64,000 nucleotides of DNA, taken from assembly GCF_000760695.4 (NCBI RefSeq), contig NZ_JHEG04000001.1, positions 2,886,452 to 2,950,451 of the forward strand, given 5' to 3'. The notes beneath the pieces are model-generated. The model was given only the letters and a program-made list of their open reading frames with translations, was not told the origin of the DNA and did not search any database. The translations under genes and the position numbers were made by a program. Of the stretch, positions 1-8,978 are shown one piece after another. The stretch is from Tolypothrix bouteillei VB521301 (lineage in GTDB: Bacteria; Cyanobacteriota; Cyanobacteriia; Cyanobacteriales; Nostocaceae). Numbering within the stretch: position 1 is the stretch's first letter; every line of letters begins with the position of its first letter.

Positions 1-477
1 GAAATTAGGTGCAATCTGTTTCCCTAGTGAATTTTCAATGACACGGGCGATCGCCACTGTTAACTGCTGTGGTGTACCCTTTATCTGTTGTGGATCGATA
101 ATAAGTTCGCCCCTGCTTTGGATGAGCGTTCCTTTATCATCTTCAAAAAATTGATTTTTGCCAGTACAACGAACGGCTTCAGTAAAAACATGAGTATTGA
201 TGTGCCAAGTGGTTGTGTATTCAGAATTATTCCAAATAGAATCTTCTGTCCAATTGAGTAAATCTTCGCTGAGGAAAGCACGCGCTAATGCAGGAATATT
301 AGCACCACCATACCAATCATGTACTAAATATAAAAGCTCGTCTTGCTCTTGGCTTGATTTGAACTTAATTTGTCTGATTTTTGACATATAAGGTACAAGT
401 TCTGTTAGCTTGTCGCGATAAGTGGCATAAACCAAAGGACGAGGAAAGGGGATATGGGTATCAAGGCAGATCAACAT
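1..477 (-). CDS. Hypothetical protein, possibly START/SRPBCC-like, C-terminus cut by window edge
   Basis: An uninterrupted reading frame of 159 codons starts at the ATG at 477 and runs off the left edge. The protein begins MLICLDTHIPFPRPLVYATY and continues with a segment rich in Trp and Tyr (HDWYGG, WTEDSIWNN, TTTWHI). The N-terminal pattern, a short strand then PFPRPLVYATYRDKLTELVPY, resembles ligand-binding START/SRPBCC proteins, where a strand is followed by the first helices. That family suggestion rests on pattern only. The gene is divergent from the aldo/keto reductase that follows, with about 300 bp between them. No function is proposed. Confidence 0.6.
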   Translation of the reverse strand, partial: MLICLDTHIPFPRPLVYATYRDKLTELVPYMSKIRQIKFKSSQEQDELLYLVHDWYGGANIPALARAFLSEDLLNWTEDSIWNNSEYTTTWHINTHVFTEAVRCTGKNQFFEDDKGTLIQSRGELIIDPQQIKGTPQQLTVAIARVIENSLGKQIAPNF

Positions 478-783
478 GGAAAGTGGTGCGGTAACGAACG
501 TTAGTTGCACAAAGTGTTATTTAGGTTGTAGTTAAGAAAATTTTTAGTTGCTTCTATCAAAATGGATAGTTAATGCATAAATTATGACAAACGCATGCAG
601 AGCGCTTAACTTCGAGGTTTTATTGTGTCGAGCGTTTCTACTTGTAGCCTCAGATACTTAATATATTTATGACATCAAGTAATCAATTACCGTAAAGAGT
701 GAGAGCAACTGGTTTGAGCAAAATGTGTTGCATTTGACTAACATAGCAACAAGAGTGGATCTATTACCTTAGGAGAAATCCTT
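478..783. other. Divergent intergenic region, no gene seen
   Basis: This 306-bp AT-rich gap separates two divergently read genes and should hold both promoters. The only site I can point to is AGGAGAAATCCTT just before the ATG at 784, a good ribosome binding site for the reductase. A TTGACT at about 734 has a loosely matching TCTATT downstream, but the spacing is poor and I do not call it a promoter. No conserved reading frame is visible. Confidence 0.4.
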
Positions 784-1770
784 ATGAAAACACGAAGACT
801 GGGAAAACAAGGATTGGAAGTCTCAGATATCGGACTCGGTTGTATGGGTATGAGTTGGGCATATGGTAGTAGAGATGAAGCTGAGTCAATTCAAACAATT
901 CACCGCGCTCTTGAATTAGGTATCAACTTTTTGGACACTGCGGAGGTTTATGGACCATTTGCCAACGAGCAATTAGTGGGTCGGGCTATCAAAGACCGTA
1001 GAGATAAAGTCATTATTGCTACTAAGTTTGGTTTCAAGATGGATGAGAGTGGTAAGATAGCCGGTCTAGACAGCACGCCAGAAAATGTTCGGCGCGTCTG
1101 CGATGCTTCTTTACAAAGATTGGGAGTGGACTGCATCGACTTGTTTTACCAACACCGAGTGGATAAGACAGTGCCAATTGAAGAAACCGTTGGTGCAATG
1201 GCAGAATTGGTAAAGCAAGGTAAAGTTCGCTACTTAGGACTATCAGAAGCTAGCCCAGAAACTATCCGTCGCGCCCATGCAGTCCACCCCATCAGTGCTT
1301 TGCAATCCGAGTACTCTCTTTGGGAAAGGAATCCTGAAAAACAAGTTCTGCCAACTGTAAGAGACTTGGGAATTGGTTTTGTTCCCTACAGCCCGCTCGG
1401 ACGCGGCTTTCTTACAGGACAGGTCAAACGGGCTGAAGAGTGTGCAGACGATGATTATCGTCGGCACGATCCCCGTTTCCAGGGTGAGAATTTTGAAATA
1501 AACATGAGAATTGTCGATCGCGTTAACCAAATCGCCCAATCTAAAAATGCAACACCCGGACAAATTGCGTTAGCTTGGTTGTTGCACCAAGGGGATGATA
1601 TTGTACCCATCCCCGGTACCAAACGCAGGGCATATGTTGAGGAGAATGCAGCAGCAGCTGATATTAGCTTGAGTGTGGAGGAATTGGCACAAATAGATCG
1701 AGTTGCGCCTGTGGGAGGGACATCGGGCGATCGCTATGCTCCGCAGATGATGAGCCTTCTCGATCGTTAA
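784..1770 (+). CDS. Aldo/keto reductase
   Basis: A full-length 328-residue NAD(P)H-dependent oxidoreductase of the aldo/keto reductase superfamily (TIM barrel), in the group that also holds YakC and plant perakine-reductase-like enzymes. Family signatures in order: [20 protein letters not shown] at the N-terminus; LDTAEVYGP with the catalytic Asp and Tyr; KFGF with the catalytic Lys; DLFYQHRVD with the His; [11 protein letters not shown]; and the cofactor-binding [12 protein letters not shown] segment near the C-terminus (IVPIPGTKR). The start is supported by AGGAG 9 bp upstream. The substrate cannot be read from sequence. A paralogue (13605-14600) lies 12 kb away with its own TetR regulator; this copy has no adjacent regulator, unless the AraC gene two genes downstream acts on it. 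Confidence 0.93.
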   Translation: MKTRRLGKQGLEVSDIGLGCMGMSWAYGSRDEAESIQTIHRALELGINFLDTAEVYGPFANEQLVGRAIKDRRDKVIIATKFGFKMDESGKIAGLDSTPENVRRVCDASLQRLGVDCIDLFYQHRVDKTVPIEETVGAMAELVKQGKVRYLGLSEASPETIRRAHAVHPISALQSEYSLWERNPEKQVLPTVRDLGIGFVPYSPLGRGFLTGQVKRAEECADDDYRRHDPRFQGENFEINMRIVDRVNQIAQSKNATPGQIALAWLLHQGDDIVPIPGTKRRAYVEENAAAADISLSVEELAQIDRVAPVGGTSGDRYAPQMMSLLDR

Positions 1771-1794
1771 ACATTCGTATGAGAAACTGCGAAG

Positions 1795-1960
1795 GATATT
1801 ATACCAAATCCATTTTTATAACTCCAATAAGCCCTAGTGATTAGAAATCACGGCTATACAAACGAAGTCCCTCCGGGTTCGCCAGTTCCCTACGGCGGGA
1901 AACCCGCCTGCAGGACTGGACTCACCGCCTGCGCGGACTAAATTATAAAGGGGGGTATAA
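1795..1960. repeat. Dispersed hairpin-rich repeat
   Basis: The gap between the reductase and xdhC holds a composite repeat. It contains the 'tagaaatcacggctatacaaacgaagtc' type module, then facing GGGTTTCCCGCC-like and GCCTGCGCGGACT blocks. Related blocks recur at about 15480-15575, 42960-43060, 44903-45370 and 48040-48130. Such short noncoding families are common in cyanobacterial intergenic DNA. The copy could fold in RNA and shape the 3' end of the upstream transcript, but it lacks a clean T-run. Confidence 0.6.
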
Positions 1961-1994
1961 GACGCGGATTTAGTATTAGTCAACGATTACAGCC

Positions 1995-3164
1995 ATGAAA
2001 GAACTGCAAAACATTATCAAAGCCTTTAAGCAGTATAAACAAAGCGGTCAGCGTACTGCTCTTGCTACTGTTGTTAAAACAAGCGGTTCAGTTTATCGCA
2101 AACCGGGCGCACGGATGTTACTTGCAGATGACGGTTACACAATCGGTGCTATCAGCGGTGGGTGTTTGGAAAGCAATGTTTTTGAACGATCGCAACCGTT
2201 GATGTTTTACTCAGGCGAGCCGTTAGTTGTAAAATACGATACAACATCTAGCGAGGATATTGTTTGGGGCTTTGGTCTTGGCTGTAACGGAGTTGTCAGC
2301 GTATTGATCGAATCTCTGGCTGATGCATCTGCTAGCAATCAACTTGAGTTTATCTCTGAGTGTTTTCTTCAGAATCAATCGGGAGCGATCGCAACCGTCT
2401 TTGATGTTCGGGGAGACACCCAAGTAAAAGTTGCCTCTCGGTTGTTTTTAAAACAAGATGGTGCTGTAGCTACGGATATTCAAGACCGTGAGTTCGCTCA
2501 AAAGGTTTTGCAAGATGCTCAACAGGTTCTCAAAAACGGGCGATCGCTTGTAAAAGCGTATTCACTCGCCAACGGGTGTGTTGAAGTCCTTCTCGAAGTG
2601 ATTCAACCACCCCTCCCCTTGCTCGTCTTTGGAACGGGTCACGATGCTATTCCCGTCGTTGATTGTGCCAAGCAGCTGGGTTGGCACGTGACAGTCATTG
2701 ATAATCGACCCGGTTATACCACTCGCGATCGCTTTCCCAATGCGGATGATATCATCTTTTGCGATCCAGAAAACCTTGAAACTCACTTCAGTTTCAATTC
2801 ACGTATGGTTGCTGTGGTGATGACCCATAAATACCTCCAAGATTTAGAATTGTTAAGAATTTTATTGTTATCTCCCCTACAGTATATTGGTCTGTTGGGA
2901 CCGAAAACTCGACGAGAAAGATTGCTTCAAGACTTACAAGCCTCAGGATTCATTTCTACACCAGACCAATTGCAGCGCCTTTACGGTCCGGTTGGTCTCG
3001 ACATTGGTGCTAATACTCCAGAAGAAATTGCTCTTTCAATAGTGGCAGAAATTCAAGCTGTTGTTGCCGATCGCGGTGGAAGTTCTCTCAGAGAACGCAC
3101 CAGACCCATTCATTCCCAGCATGATGAACTTCCACCGAGTACTCTTATCAAGCACATTGATTGA
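1995..3164 (+). CDS. XdhC/CoxF-family molybdenum cofactor chaperone
   Basis: A 389-residue protein of the XdhC family. In characterised members (XdhC, PaoD) it binds the molybdenum cofactor, helps its terminal sulfuration and inserts it into xanthine dehydrogenase-type enzymes. The N-terminal domain carries TALATVVKTSGSVYRKPGARM and the GAISGGCLESNVFE signature (about residues 20-65). The C-terminal half is a Rossmann-like domain: PLLVFGTGHDAIPVVDCAKQ at about 208, then VVMTHKYLQDLELLR and YIGLLGPKTRR. Its natural client here is the molybdenum oxidoreductase operon at 24732-28578, about 21 kb downstream on the same strand. In many genomes the chaperone gene is adjacent to its client, so the separation may reflect later insertions. 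Neighbours are a reductase upstream and an AraC regulator downstream. Confidence 0.9.
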   Translation: MKELQNIIKAFKQYKQSGQRTALATVVKTSGSVYRKPGARMLLADDGYTIGAISGGCLESNVFERSQPLMFYSGEPLVVKYDTTSSEDIVWGFGLGCNGVVSVLIESLADASASNQLEFISECFLQNQSGAIATVFDVRGDTQVKVASRLFLKQDGAVATDIQDREFAQKVLQDAQQVLKNGRSLVKAYSLANGCVEVLLEVIQPPLPLLVFGTGHDAIPVVDCAKQLGWHVTVIDNRPGYTTRDRFPNADDIIFCDPENLETHFSFNSRMVAVVMTHKYLQDLELLRILLLSPLQYIGLLGPKTRRERLLQDLQASGFISTPDQLQRLYGPVGLDIGANTPEEIALSIVAEIQAVVADRGGSSLRERTRPIHSQHDELPPSTLIKHID

Positions 3165-3384
3165 TGGAAGCAGACTGTACTTGCGAGCCTCACCATTTTG
3201 GCAAGATTAGACAAGCCAGGGACTAATTTTGCCGTTTATAATCCACTCACACGTGAAAAATTACTTAATTTATGCGAGTACAAGCATTCAGAGAATTATC
3301 AAGTTTATGCGCTTGCGAGCCTTCGGTAACTCAAGGTGTCTCTGGTTCTGATTGAAATAAGCCTAAGGTCAATCGGAGCAAGCC

Positions 3385-4827
3385 ATGTTAGACGCACCAA
3401 AATTAACAGTTGATTTTACTCAAAAACAATCTGTTTCGACAATTCTTCCGCGCCAACCCCTGTTAAGGAGTGATGAACTCGGCTGGAGTGGAATTTACGT
3501 TCAACACCACCATCAACCAGCCTCCGAATCTCCCGAACACATACTCAATCATCATGTCATTGTTCACCATCCTGGGTGGGAGATGGCTCGCTCGAAAAGG
3601 TGTTTGGCAGGAAACCGACAACAAGAAGATTTAATTCATGGAAGTTGCGTTATTGTTCCTGCCAGTGTATTACACCAAGTTACCTGGGATCGGGAATTAG
3701 AATTTACCTTACTCATTCTTGAGCCTGCTTACCTCACTCAACTTGCTCGTGAAATGGTGGATGGCGATCGCGTTGAACTTATCCCACAATTTGCCAAACT
3801 CGATCCAGTTATCTCCAATATAGCTTTCGCTCTCAAAGCCGAGCTAGAAACTAATGGCATCAAAGGACGGCTCTATGTGGAGGCTGCTACAACATTCCTA
3901 GCATCTCATTTGTTGCGTCATTATTGCACCCACACTCACTCTTTTTCAGAATATAGTAGTGGATTGTCGAAATATCGCTTGAGAGAAGCTATTGCCTACA
4001 TTCAGGAGCATCTGAGTGAAGAGATTTCCTTAGGGGCGATCGCTCAGCATTTATGTATGAGCCAGTATTATTTCTGCCATTTGTTTAAGCAGTCGATGGG
4101 TGTGTCTCCGTACCAATACGTTCTACAGCAGCGTATAGAAAAGGCAAAACAGCTCCTAAAACACAAAGAACTTAGCGTCACAGATGTGGCATTAAAATGT
4201 GGGTTTACCAACCAGACCCATTTCACCAAGCACTTCCGCCAACTCATTGGAATAACGCCAAGAGCTTACCAGGAACATCGTTTTACTCAATTTGATACCG
4301 CGATCCTAACTATTGGTGTTGCCCTCAAGTCAGAACTGGAAACAGGTAGCATTGAAAGAAAACGCTACGCGGAACTTGCCAACACCTTTTTAGCAGCTCA
4401 CTTTTTGCGCGATTCCTGCACTCGCGATCGCTTTCTGAAAGCTTACACTGGTAAATTGCCAAATCATAAGTTGAAGCAGGCGATTGAGTACATTGAGCAG
4501 CATTTGGGTGAAAAGATTTCGCTGGAGACAATTGCCCAACATCTTGACATAAGTCAGTGTCACTTCTGCCATTTGTTTAAACAATCAATGGGGGTTTCTC
4601 CTTATCAGTATGTGCTGCAACAACGCATCGAAAAAGCAAAACATTTGTTGAAACAGCAAAAACTAACTATCACGAATGTTGCGTTAGAATGTGGATTCGC
4701 CAACCAGACGCACTTCACCAAACACTTTCGCAAATTGACTGGCACAACCCCAAAAGCTTACCGAAAACAACAAAGTCATTCCTGTCAGAATCTACCCAGT
4801 CTCATGGCTCAATTACAATGCTGCTGA
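3385..4827 (+). CDS. AraC-family regulator with duplicated C-terminal module
   Basis: A 480-residue regulator. Residues 1-140 form a cupin-like sensor (HHHQPASESPEH, HGSCVIVPASVLHQV). Residues about 143-297 form an AraC DNA-binding module with its two helix-turn-helices (ISLGAIAQHLCMSQYYFCHLF, then DVALKCGFTNQTHFTKHFRQ). About 164 residues later the module, including the preceding helical linker (LKSELETGSIERKRYAEL), is repeated at about 305-462. The stretch beginning LFKQSMGVSPYQYVLQQRIE is identical in both copies (from residue 233 and from 397). Ordinary AraC proteins are about 290-300 residues with one module. The codons for the identical stretch differ at many third positions, so the duplication is not recent. 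Targets are unknown; neighbouring oxidoreductase genes are candidates. Confidence 0.92.
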   Translation: MLDAPKLTVDFTQKQSVSTILPRQPLLRSDELGWSGIYVQHHHQPASESPEHILNHHVIVHHPGWEMARSKRCLAGNRQQEDLIHGSCVIVPASVLHQVTWDRELEFTLLILEPAYLTQLAREMVDGDRVELIPQFAKLDPVISNIAFALKAELETNGIKGRLYVEAATTFLASHLLRHYCTHTHSFSEYSSGLSKYRLREAIAYIQEHLSEEISLGAIAQHLCMSQYYFCHLFKQSMGVSPYQYVLQQRIEKAKQLLKHKELSVTDVALKCGFTNQTHFTKHFRQLIGITPRAYQEHRFTQFDTAILTIGVALKSELETGSIERKRYAELANTFLAAHFLRDSCTRDRFLKAYTGKLPNHKLKQAIEYIEQHLGEKISLETIAQHLDISQCHFCHLFKQSMGVSPYQYVLQQRIEKAKHLLKQQKLTITNVALECGFANQTHFTKHFRKLTGTTPKAYRKQQSHSCQNLPSLMAQLQCC

Positions 4828-4981
4828 TAGGTATTAGGGGTTGTTCAGCGATCTGGCAAAGTATTAAGAACTTTTACTAAGTTGTTTGGGTGTATCTCTA
4901 TAAAGCATTGAAGATTATTTAGGTCCTGTTCTCATCCCAATTGCGTCATCTTTCCCAGCCGATACAGAATCAGTAGCTCAA

Positions 4982-5464
4982 TCACTCAGTATCAATGAAC
5001 TCAGTTCTAACAGTACCATCTGGCATAATGGTGTTGCACAAAGTGAGATATCTGGCATCAGCAGTAGTAAGGCTAGCACCGAACAAGTCAGCATTAGTCA
5101 AGTCAGCTCCATACAATATGACAGCACCAAGATGGGCATTACGCAGATTGGCATTAATCAGCTTAACGCCTTCGAGATCGGTACAATCAAAGTCGGCATT
5201 TCTTAAATCAGCATTAGTGAGGTTAGCACCAGTCAAGGTAGCACGTCCCAAATAGGCATCCCTCAGATTAGCACCGCTCAAATTGACGCAGATCATCTTG
5301 GTTCTAGTCAGATTAGCACCACTCAAATTGATGCCACTAAGATTATTCTTAGTGGGGTCGTATTGATTAATTCCAGCAATGTTAAGGTTGACATTACTCA
5401 AGTCAATACCAGAGAAATTTCTTTCACCAGTGGCATAATGCCTGTACAACTCTTCAGCATTCAT
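4982..5464 (-). CDS. Pentapeptide repeat protein
   Basis: A 160-residue protein made almost entirely of A(D/N)LxX pentapeptide repeats (for example LSGANLRDAYLGRATLTGAN, then LINANLRNAHLGAVILYGAD). These are expected to fold as a right-handed quadrilateral beta-helix. The first about 15 residues (MNAEELYRHYATGERNFSGI) form a short cap with helix character. Cyanobacteria encode many such proteins and most have no known role; nothing here indicates a DNA gyrase-protecting subtype. No signal peptide or membrane segment is seen. The upstream side lies next to a 32-bp direct repeat that bounds the following 3-kb insertion. In the assumed original order, the 92-residue gene now at 8538-8816 would have been its upstream neighbour on the same strand. 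Confidence 0.85.
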   Translation of the reverse strand: MNAEELYRHYATGERNFSGIDLSNVNLNIAGINQYDPTKNNLSGINLSGANLTRTKMICVNLSGANLRDAYLGRATLTGANLTNADLRNADFDCTDLEGVKLINANLRNAHLGAVILYGADLTNADLFGASLTTADARYLTLCNTIMPDGTVRTEFIDTE

Positions 5465-5477
5465 AACTTACTCTCAA

Positions 5478-5509
5478 TATTAATTAACACATTTAAAAAT
5501 AACTCACTA
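5478..5509. repeat. 32-bp direct repeat, left copy, bounding a 3-kb insertion
   Basis: The sequence starting ATTAATTAACACATTTAAAA and ending AACTCACTAA is repeated base for base at 8500-8531. Between the copies lie a DUF2887-type gene and the group II intron inside it. Outside the copies lie two minus-strand genes. The arrangement looks like a segment inserted between those two genes with duplication of 32 bp, or a remnant of homologous recombination. Confidence 0.8.
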
Positions 5510-5723
5510 AAGTGAAACGAGACTCCATTTATTACCAAATATTCAAACGTTTTCCTGGGTTACTTTTTGAACTGGTTAATGACCCTCCTCAACAAGCGCA
5601 GAATTATAGATTTGAGTCGGTTGAAGTCAAAGAAACTGGCTTTCGCATTGATGGGGTCTTTTTACCTCCAGAAGGTACAACACCTAAAATTATCTTTTTT
5701 GCTGAAGTCCAATTTCAAAAAGA

Positions 5724-7640
5724 GTGCGGCTCGTTTTTAGCAGGAACCCCTAGAAATCAGGGATGTATGGCTAAGGTAGATTTTTGAAAGTAGATTTCAA
5801 AAATGTATAACTGTTCTTTTGATGTAGGTGAGCCAAGTAACCTAGAACGGCAAGCCCTACCCTTGAGGAGACAACTGACCCCCTACCTGCCCACAGTAAA
5901 CATACTCGAAATTATGGAGACTGAAGCTGGGAACAGGACGCAATCAGTTGTAAAACAAGCAGGTAACAACACTGGCGTTAACGGGAAGGTGGCATTGGGT
6001 AAACAAGTCCTAGAAAAGTGTCTCAGGAAATGAGCTACAGCCTGAATAACAAATGTAGACTTCATCCTCTAAATTCTCACAGCATCTTTCTTTTAATAGC
6101 TGTAATTTCCGAGAAGAGGATAGGCAAAGTGGACTGCCCTAAACCATCAAAACAATCGAAAGAACGGAACGAGTAAAAACGGTGCAAAGGTCTGGGGAAA
6201 GGTCGAAAACCCTGGTAGGTAAGACGAGATACGGAATCCCTCTGCATCGGGTAGGACAGAGCTTGGCAATGCCTAGCAAAATTCGCCCTAGAACCAGCAC
6301 ACGAAGCCACCTTCCACGCAAATAGCTACGGATTTAGAACAGGGCGCTCCGCCCATGATGCCCAGAAGCAGGTGTTCGATCATCTCAAATCAAAGTCCAA
6401 CGGCATCAACAAGAGAATCCTTGAGCTAGATGTAGAAAAGTGCTTCGACCGGATTAATCACTCATCCATCATGTCGAACCTTATCGCCCCCCTAGGGCTA
6501 AAATTAGGGATATTCCGATGCCTCAAAGCCGGAATCAACCCCGAATTCCCTGAACAAGGTACCTGTCAAGGTGGGGTGGTGAGTCCACTACTAGCTAACA
6601 TCGCCCTGAATGGAATCGAAGAAATACATAAATACCACGTCAACAGAGGACGCAAAATAACAGCAACTACCCTCGAAAAGGACATTGTGAACGCCTGTGT
6701 TCGATATGCCGATGACGCGGTATTCTTCCTACGACCAGAAGACGATGAAAAACAAATACTTGACAGTATTAGCCAATTCCTAGCAAAAAGAGGACTAAAG
6801 GTAAGTGAGAAAAAGACAAAGCTAACCGCCTCGACTTCAGGATTTGACTTTTTAGGCTGGCACTTCAAAGTACAGCAAAACGGCAAGTTTAGAAGCTCTC
6901 CCTCAGAGGAAAACTTCAAAGCATTCCGTAAGAAAGTCAAGAAAATTGTCAATAACTCGAATTATGGTGCTAACGAAAAAGCTAAGAAATTAGCCCCGAT
7001 AGTCCGAGGATGGAGACAATACCACAAGTTCTGTAAAATGGACGGCTCTAAATTTAGCCTTTACTACGTACAATACAGAACCTACAAGGTATTCAACAAA
7101 GAAACCAAACAAGATTGCCTATCTAGCAAGAAACTGCTGGATAAAGCTTTCCCATCGGTTCCTTACTCCGAAAACCGCCACATTAAAGTCAAAAGAAATA
7201 AATCACCTTTTGATGGAGACTTAGTTTACTGGAGTGAACGCAACAGTAAGCTATATGACGGTATGACCTCAAGATTATTAAGGAAGCAAAGCCATACGTG
7301 TGGATACTGCGGTCACAAACTGACCTCAGAAGAAAAGGTAAATCTACATCATTTTGACGGCAATCATGGAAACTGGAAGGACTCAAACCTGACAGCAGTA
7401 CACGAAAGCTGTCACGATTATCTCCACATGAAGCAAAAGGGGAAGGAGACTACGTTAATCACGCAAGTAGGTCTGGAAGTCACCGAAGAATACCTAGAAA
7501 ATAATCCTCGGTGAAGGACAACCCGGTCTTACGACGACAAAAACCTTAACCCTAAGAATATCGGAAGCTGGATGCGTAAAAATACGCACGTCCAGATTTA
7601 AAAGAGAGGGGCGAGAGGTAATACTCTCCCTCGACTCTAC
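5724..7640 (+). mobile_element. Group II intron, degenerate, with truncated maturase
   Basis: The 5' end GTGCGG at 5724 fits the group II consensus GUGYG. Near the 3' end, 7563-7599 folds as domain V (AAGCTGGATGCG ... CGCACGTCCAG) and about 7601-7640 forms a domain VI-like hairpin (GAGAGGG ... CTCCCTCGACTCTAC). The intron-encoded protein lies between them. Only about 530 nt separate the 5' end from the first recognisable reverse transcriptase residues. That is barely room for the domain I-III RNA, so most of the N-terminal RT region is missing. The exact 3' splice point (7638-7640) is uncertain. It sits inside a DUF2887-type gene in the sense orientation. Confidence 0.75.
6255..7514 (+). pseudogene. 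Group II intron maturase (RT-X-HNH), N-terminally truncated
   Basis: The recognisable frame starts just after an in-frame TAG at 6252 with DRAWQCLAKFALEPAHEATF and NSYGFRTGRSAHDA (RT blocks 2-2a). It continues with LELDVEKCFDRINH, the block QGGVVSPLLANIAL, the catalytic YADD at about 6705-6716, GFDFLGWHF, the maturase domain (IVRGWRQYHKF) and a C-terminal HNH endonuclease (CGYCGHKL, NLHHFDGNHGNWKDSNL, HESCHDYLH). Upstream, TRYGIP is legible one frame away just before the break, so a frameshift and a large deletion removed RT blocks 0-1. An ATG at 6372 could start a shorter protein, but without the N-terminal RT region activity is unlikely. The nuclease part and YADD remain intact. Confidence 0.85.
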
Positions 7641-8207
7641 CTGAAGCCCTCTACTATCGATTTTTTACTGAATCAATAATGTATTTGAATCGGAATCGCT
7701 TTCAGTATGATGACTGGTTCTGTGTGGTCATTTTTCCATCACGTTCTTTGGAACCAAGCGATCGAAAAACTCATAGAATGTTTCTCAACAGCGACCAAGT
7801 GCAGCGAATTTATCGTTCTGGAGTTAGGCGATCCAAGCCAGCAGCCTGTAGGCATCAACTTGATGCAGTTGACGATTGCGCCAGATGAATTGATGGCAGA
7901 GCAAGCAAAGCAATTAATTGAGCGAGTAGAATTAGAAGAAACAGGTAAACTGGCAAAAAACGAAATTATAGAAGTCATCACGACTATTGCCGTTTATAAG
8001 TTTTCTTCGTTAAGTAGAGAGGAAGTTGAAGCCATGTTAGGACTTAGCATTGAAGAAACTCGAATTTACCAAGACTTGGAACGTCAAACCAAGTTAAAAG
8101 CGGCTGAGCGCCTTTTGGGTATGGGTTACAGCATCTCCGAAGTGGCGAAGGCTGTTGATTTATCGGTCGAGGAAGTCACAAAAATAGCTTCAAATCCATC
8201 CGAATAG

Positions 8208-8499
8208 GGCTATGTTAAGTTTACTTCTTACAATAGTGCAGAGTCCTAAGTGCCTGTTGCTAAGTCTTCAGGTCTCAGTTTCACTCTAACACGGTTGCTA
8301 GGGAGAATTTTCAGGTTAGCCCGGAGTGCATAAGAGGGCAAGGCGGAGAAAACTAAGTTAACGCTGTTGTTTCAATAACTATGGGCTGAGCTAATGGACG
8401 CTAAGGGGTGTTTGATGACATTCCTTTCACGTTTGCTGCTGCTTGATTTTGGCTATTTCTGTTATCCAATGGCGGCGATTATCGTGTTCTAGCCTCATT
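8208..8499. other. Unassigned intergenic stretch inside the 3-kb insertion
   Basis: This 290-bp stretch between the broken DUF2887-type gene and the right 32-bp repeat contains no long reading frame. A minus-strand frame around 8405-8490 reads EHDNRRHWITEIAKIKQQQT, faintly transposase-like, but it is too short to name. I see no promoter or hairpin that I would defend. Confidence 0.3.
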
Positions 8500-8531
8500 A
8501 TTAATTAACACATTTAAAAATAACTCACTAA
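8500..8531. repeat. 32-bp direct repeat, right copy
   Basis: Exact second copy of 5478-5509. It lies just downstream of the stop codon of the 92-residue minus-strand gene, whereas the left copy lies just upstream of the pentapeptide gene. Fusing the two copies would place these two minus-strand genes next to each other. Confidence 0.8.
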
Positions 8532-8537
8532 CTGGAT

Positions 8538-8816
8538 TTAAATCGAACACTTCTGCTTAATTGCAGCAAAAGCAATGTCTGCCCATTGTCGATAATCCTT
8601 TATGGTTTGATCGCAATAAAATGCAAAGGCAGTCTCATTAAAGTTACCAAACTGTTGCATCCATTCATTTTGATTTGCCCACTCAAATAAATATTCACCC
8701 CATGCCCGGAAGGAAAATGTCCATATACTTCCGTCATCAAGCGTGAGCAGACATTCGTTGGCAAATTCCGAACCCTGCAATACTAAACTTGTTGCATCTA
8801 GAAAGTTGAAGTGCAT
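8538..8816 (-). CDS. Hypothetical protein, 92 residues
   Basis: A small cytosolic-looking protein, MHFNFLDATSLVLQGSEFAN to KQKCSI, rich in aromatic residues (WTFSFRAWGEYLFEW, MQQFGNFNETAFAF). It has no signal peptide, membrane helix or metal-binding motif. The start ATG at 8816 has no strong Shine-Dalgarno. It is divergent from the caspase/WD40 gene, with 160 bp between them, and its stop abuts the right 32-bp repeat. I do not recognise the family. Composition resembles the rest of the window. Confidence 0.5.
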   Translation of the reverse strand: MHFNFLDATSLVLQGSEFANECLLTLDDGSIWTFSFRAWGEYLFEWANQNEWMQQFGNFNETAFAFYCDQTIKDYRQWADIAFAAIKQKCSI

Positions 8817-8978
8817 TTTGGAACATTGTGAATTTATTGTGTAGGCATAGTTATATATCCGGAGAAGAGGGCTATCTCCGTGTATCCTTACGTATAAGAA
8901 AAAGTAACTAATTTTTAAACTTTTATTGGTTCGGTCAGTTGTTATCTTTCAATCAAGTTATTTGCCGATTGTTTATTT

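Larger units (their letters stand above)
5512..8207 (+). pseudogene. DUF2887-type (Rpn/PD-(D/E)XK transposase-like) gene split by a group II intron and frameshifted
   Basis: The first part begins with GTG at 5512 (MKRDSIYYQIFKRFPGLLFE) and matches the N-terminus of DUF2887 proteins up to IIFFAEVQFQK at about 5721. Homology stops where GTGCG, a group II intron 5' end, begins at 5724. It resumes at about 7640 with PEALYYRFFTESIMYLNRNR, running to IYRS at about 7815. A one-base shift then moves the frame to VLELGDPSQQPVGINLMQLT, which continues to a normal C-terminus at 8207 (SREEVEAMLGL, ISEVAKAVDLSVEEV). If the intron is removed exactly at the predicted ends the frame does not join cleanly, so either the boundaries are off by one or two bases or the gene is dead. 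The internal frameshift alone argues for a pseudogene. The family belongs to the PD-(D/E)XK nuclease superfamily, often annotated as Rpn transposase or DUF4351-like. Confidence 0.75.

Noticed and set aside
8405..8490. Transposase remnant reading RRHWITEIAKIKQQQ on the minus strand
   Set aside because: Too short and with no inverted repeats or target duplication of its own; left as unassigned.
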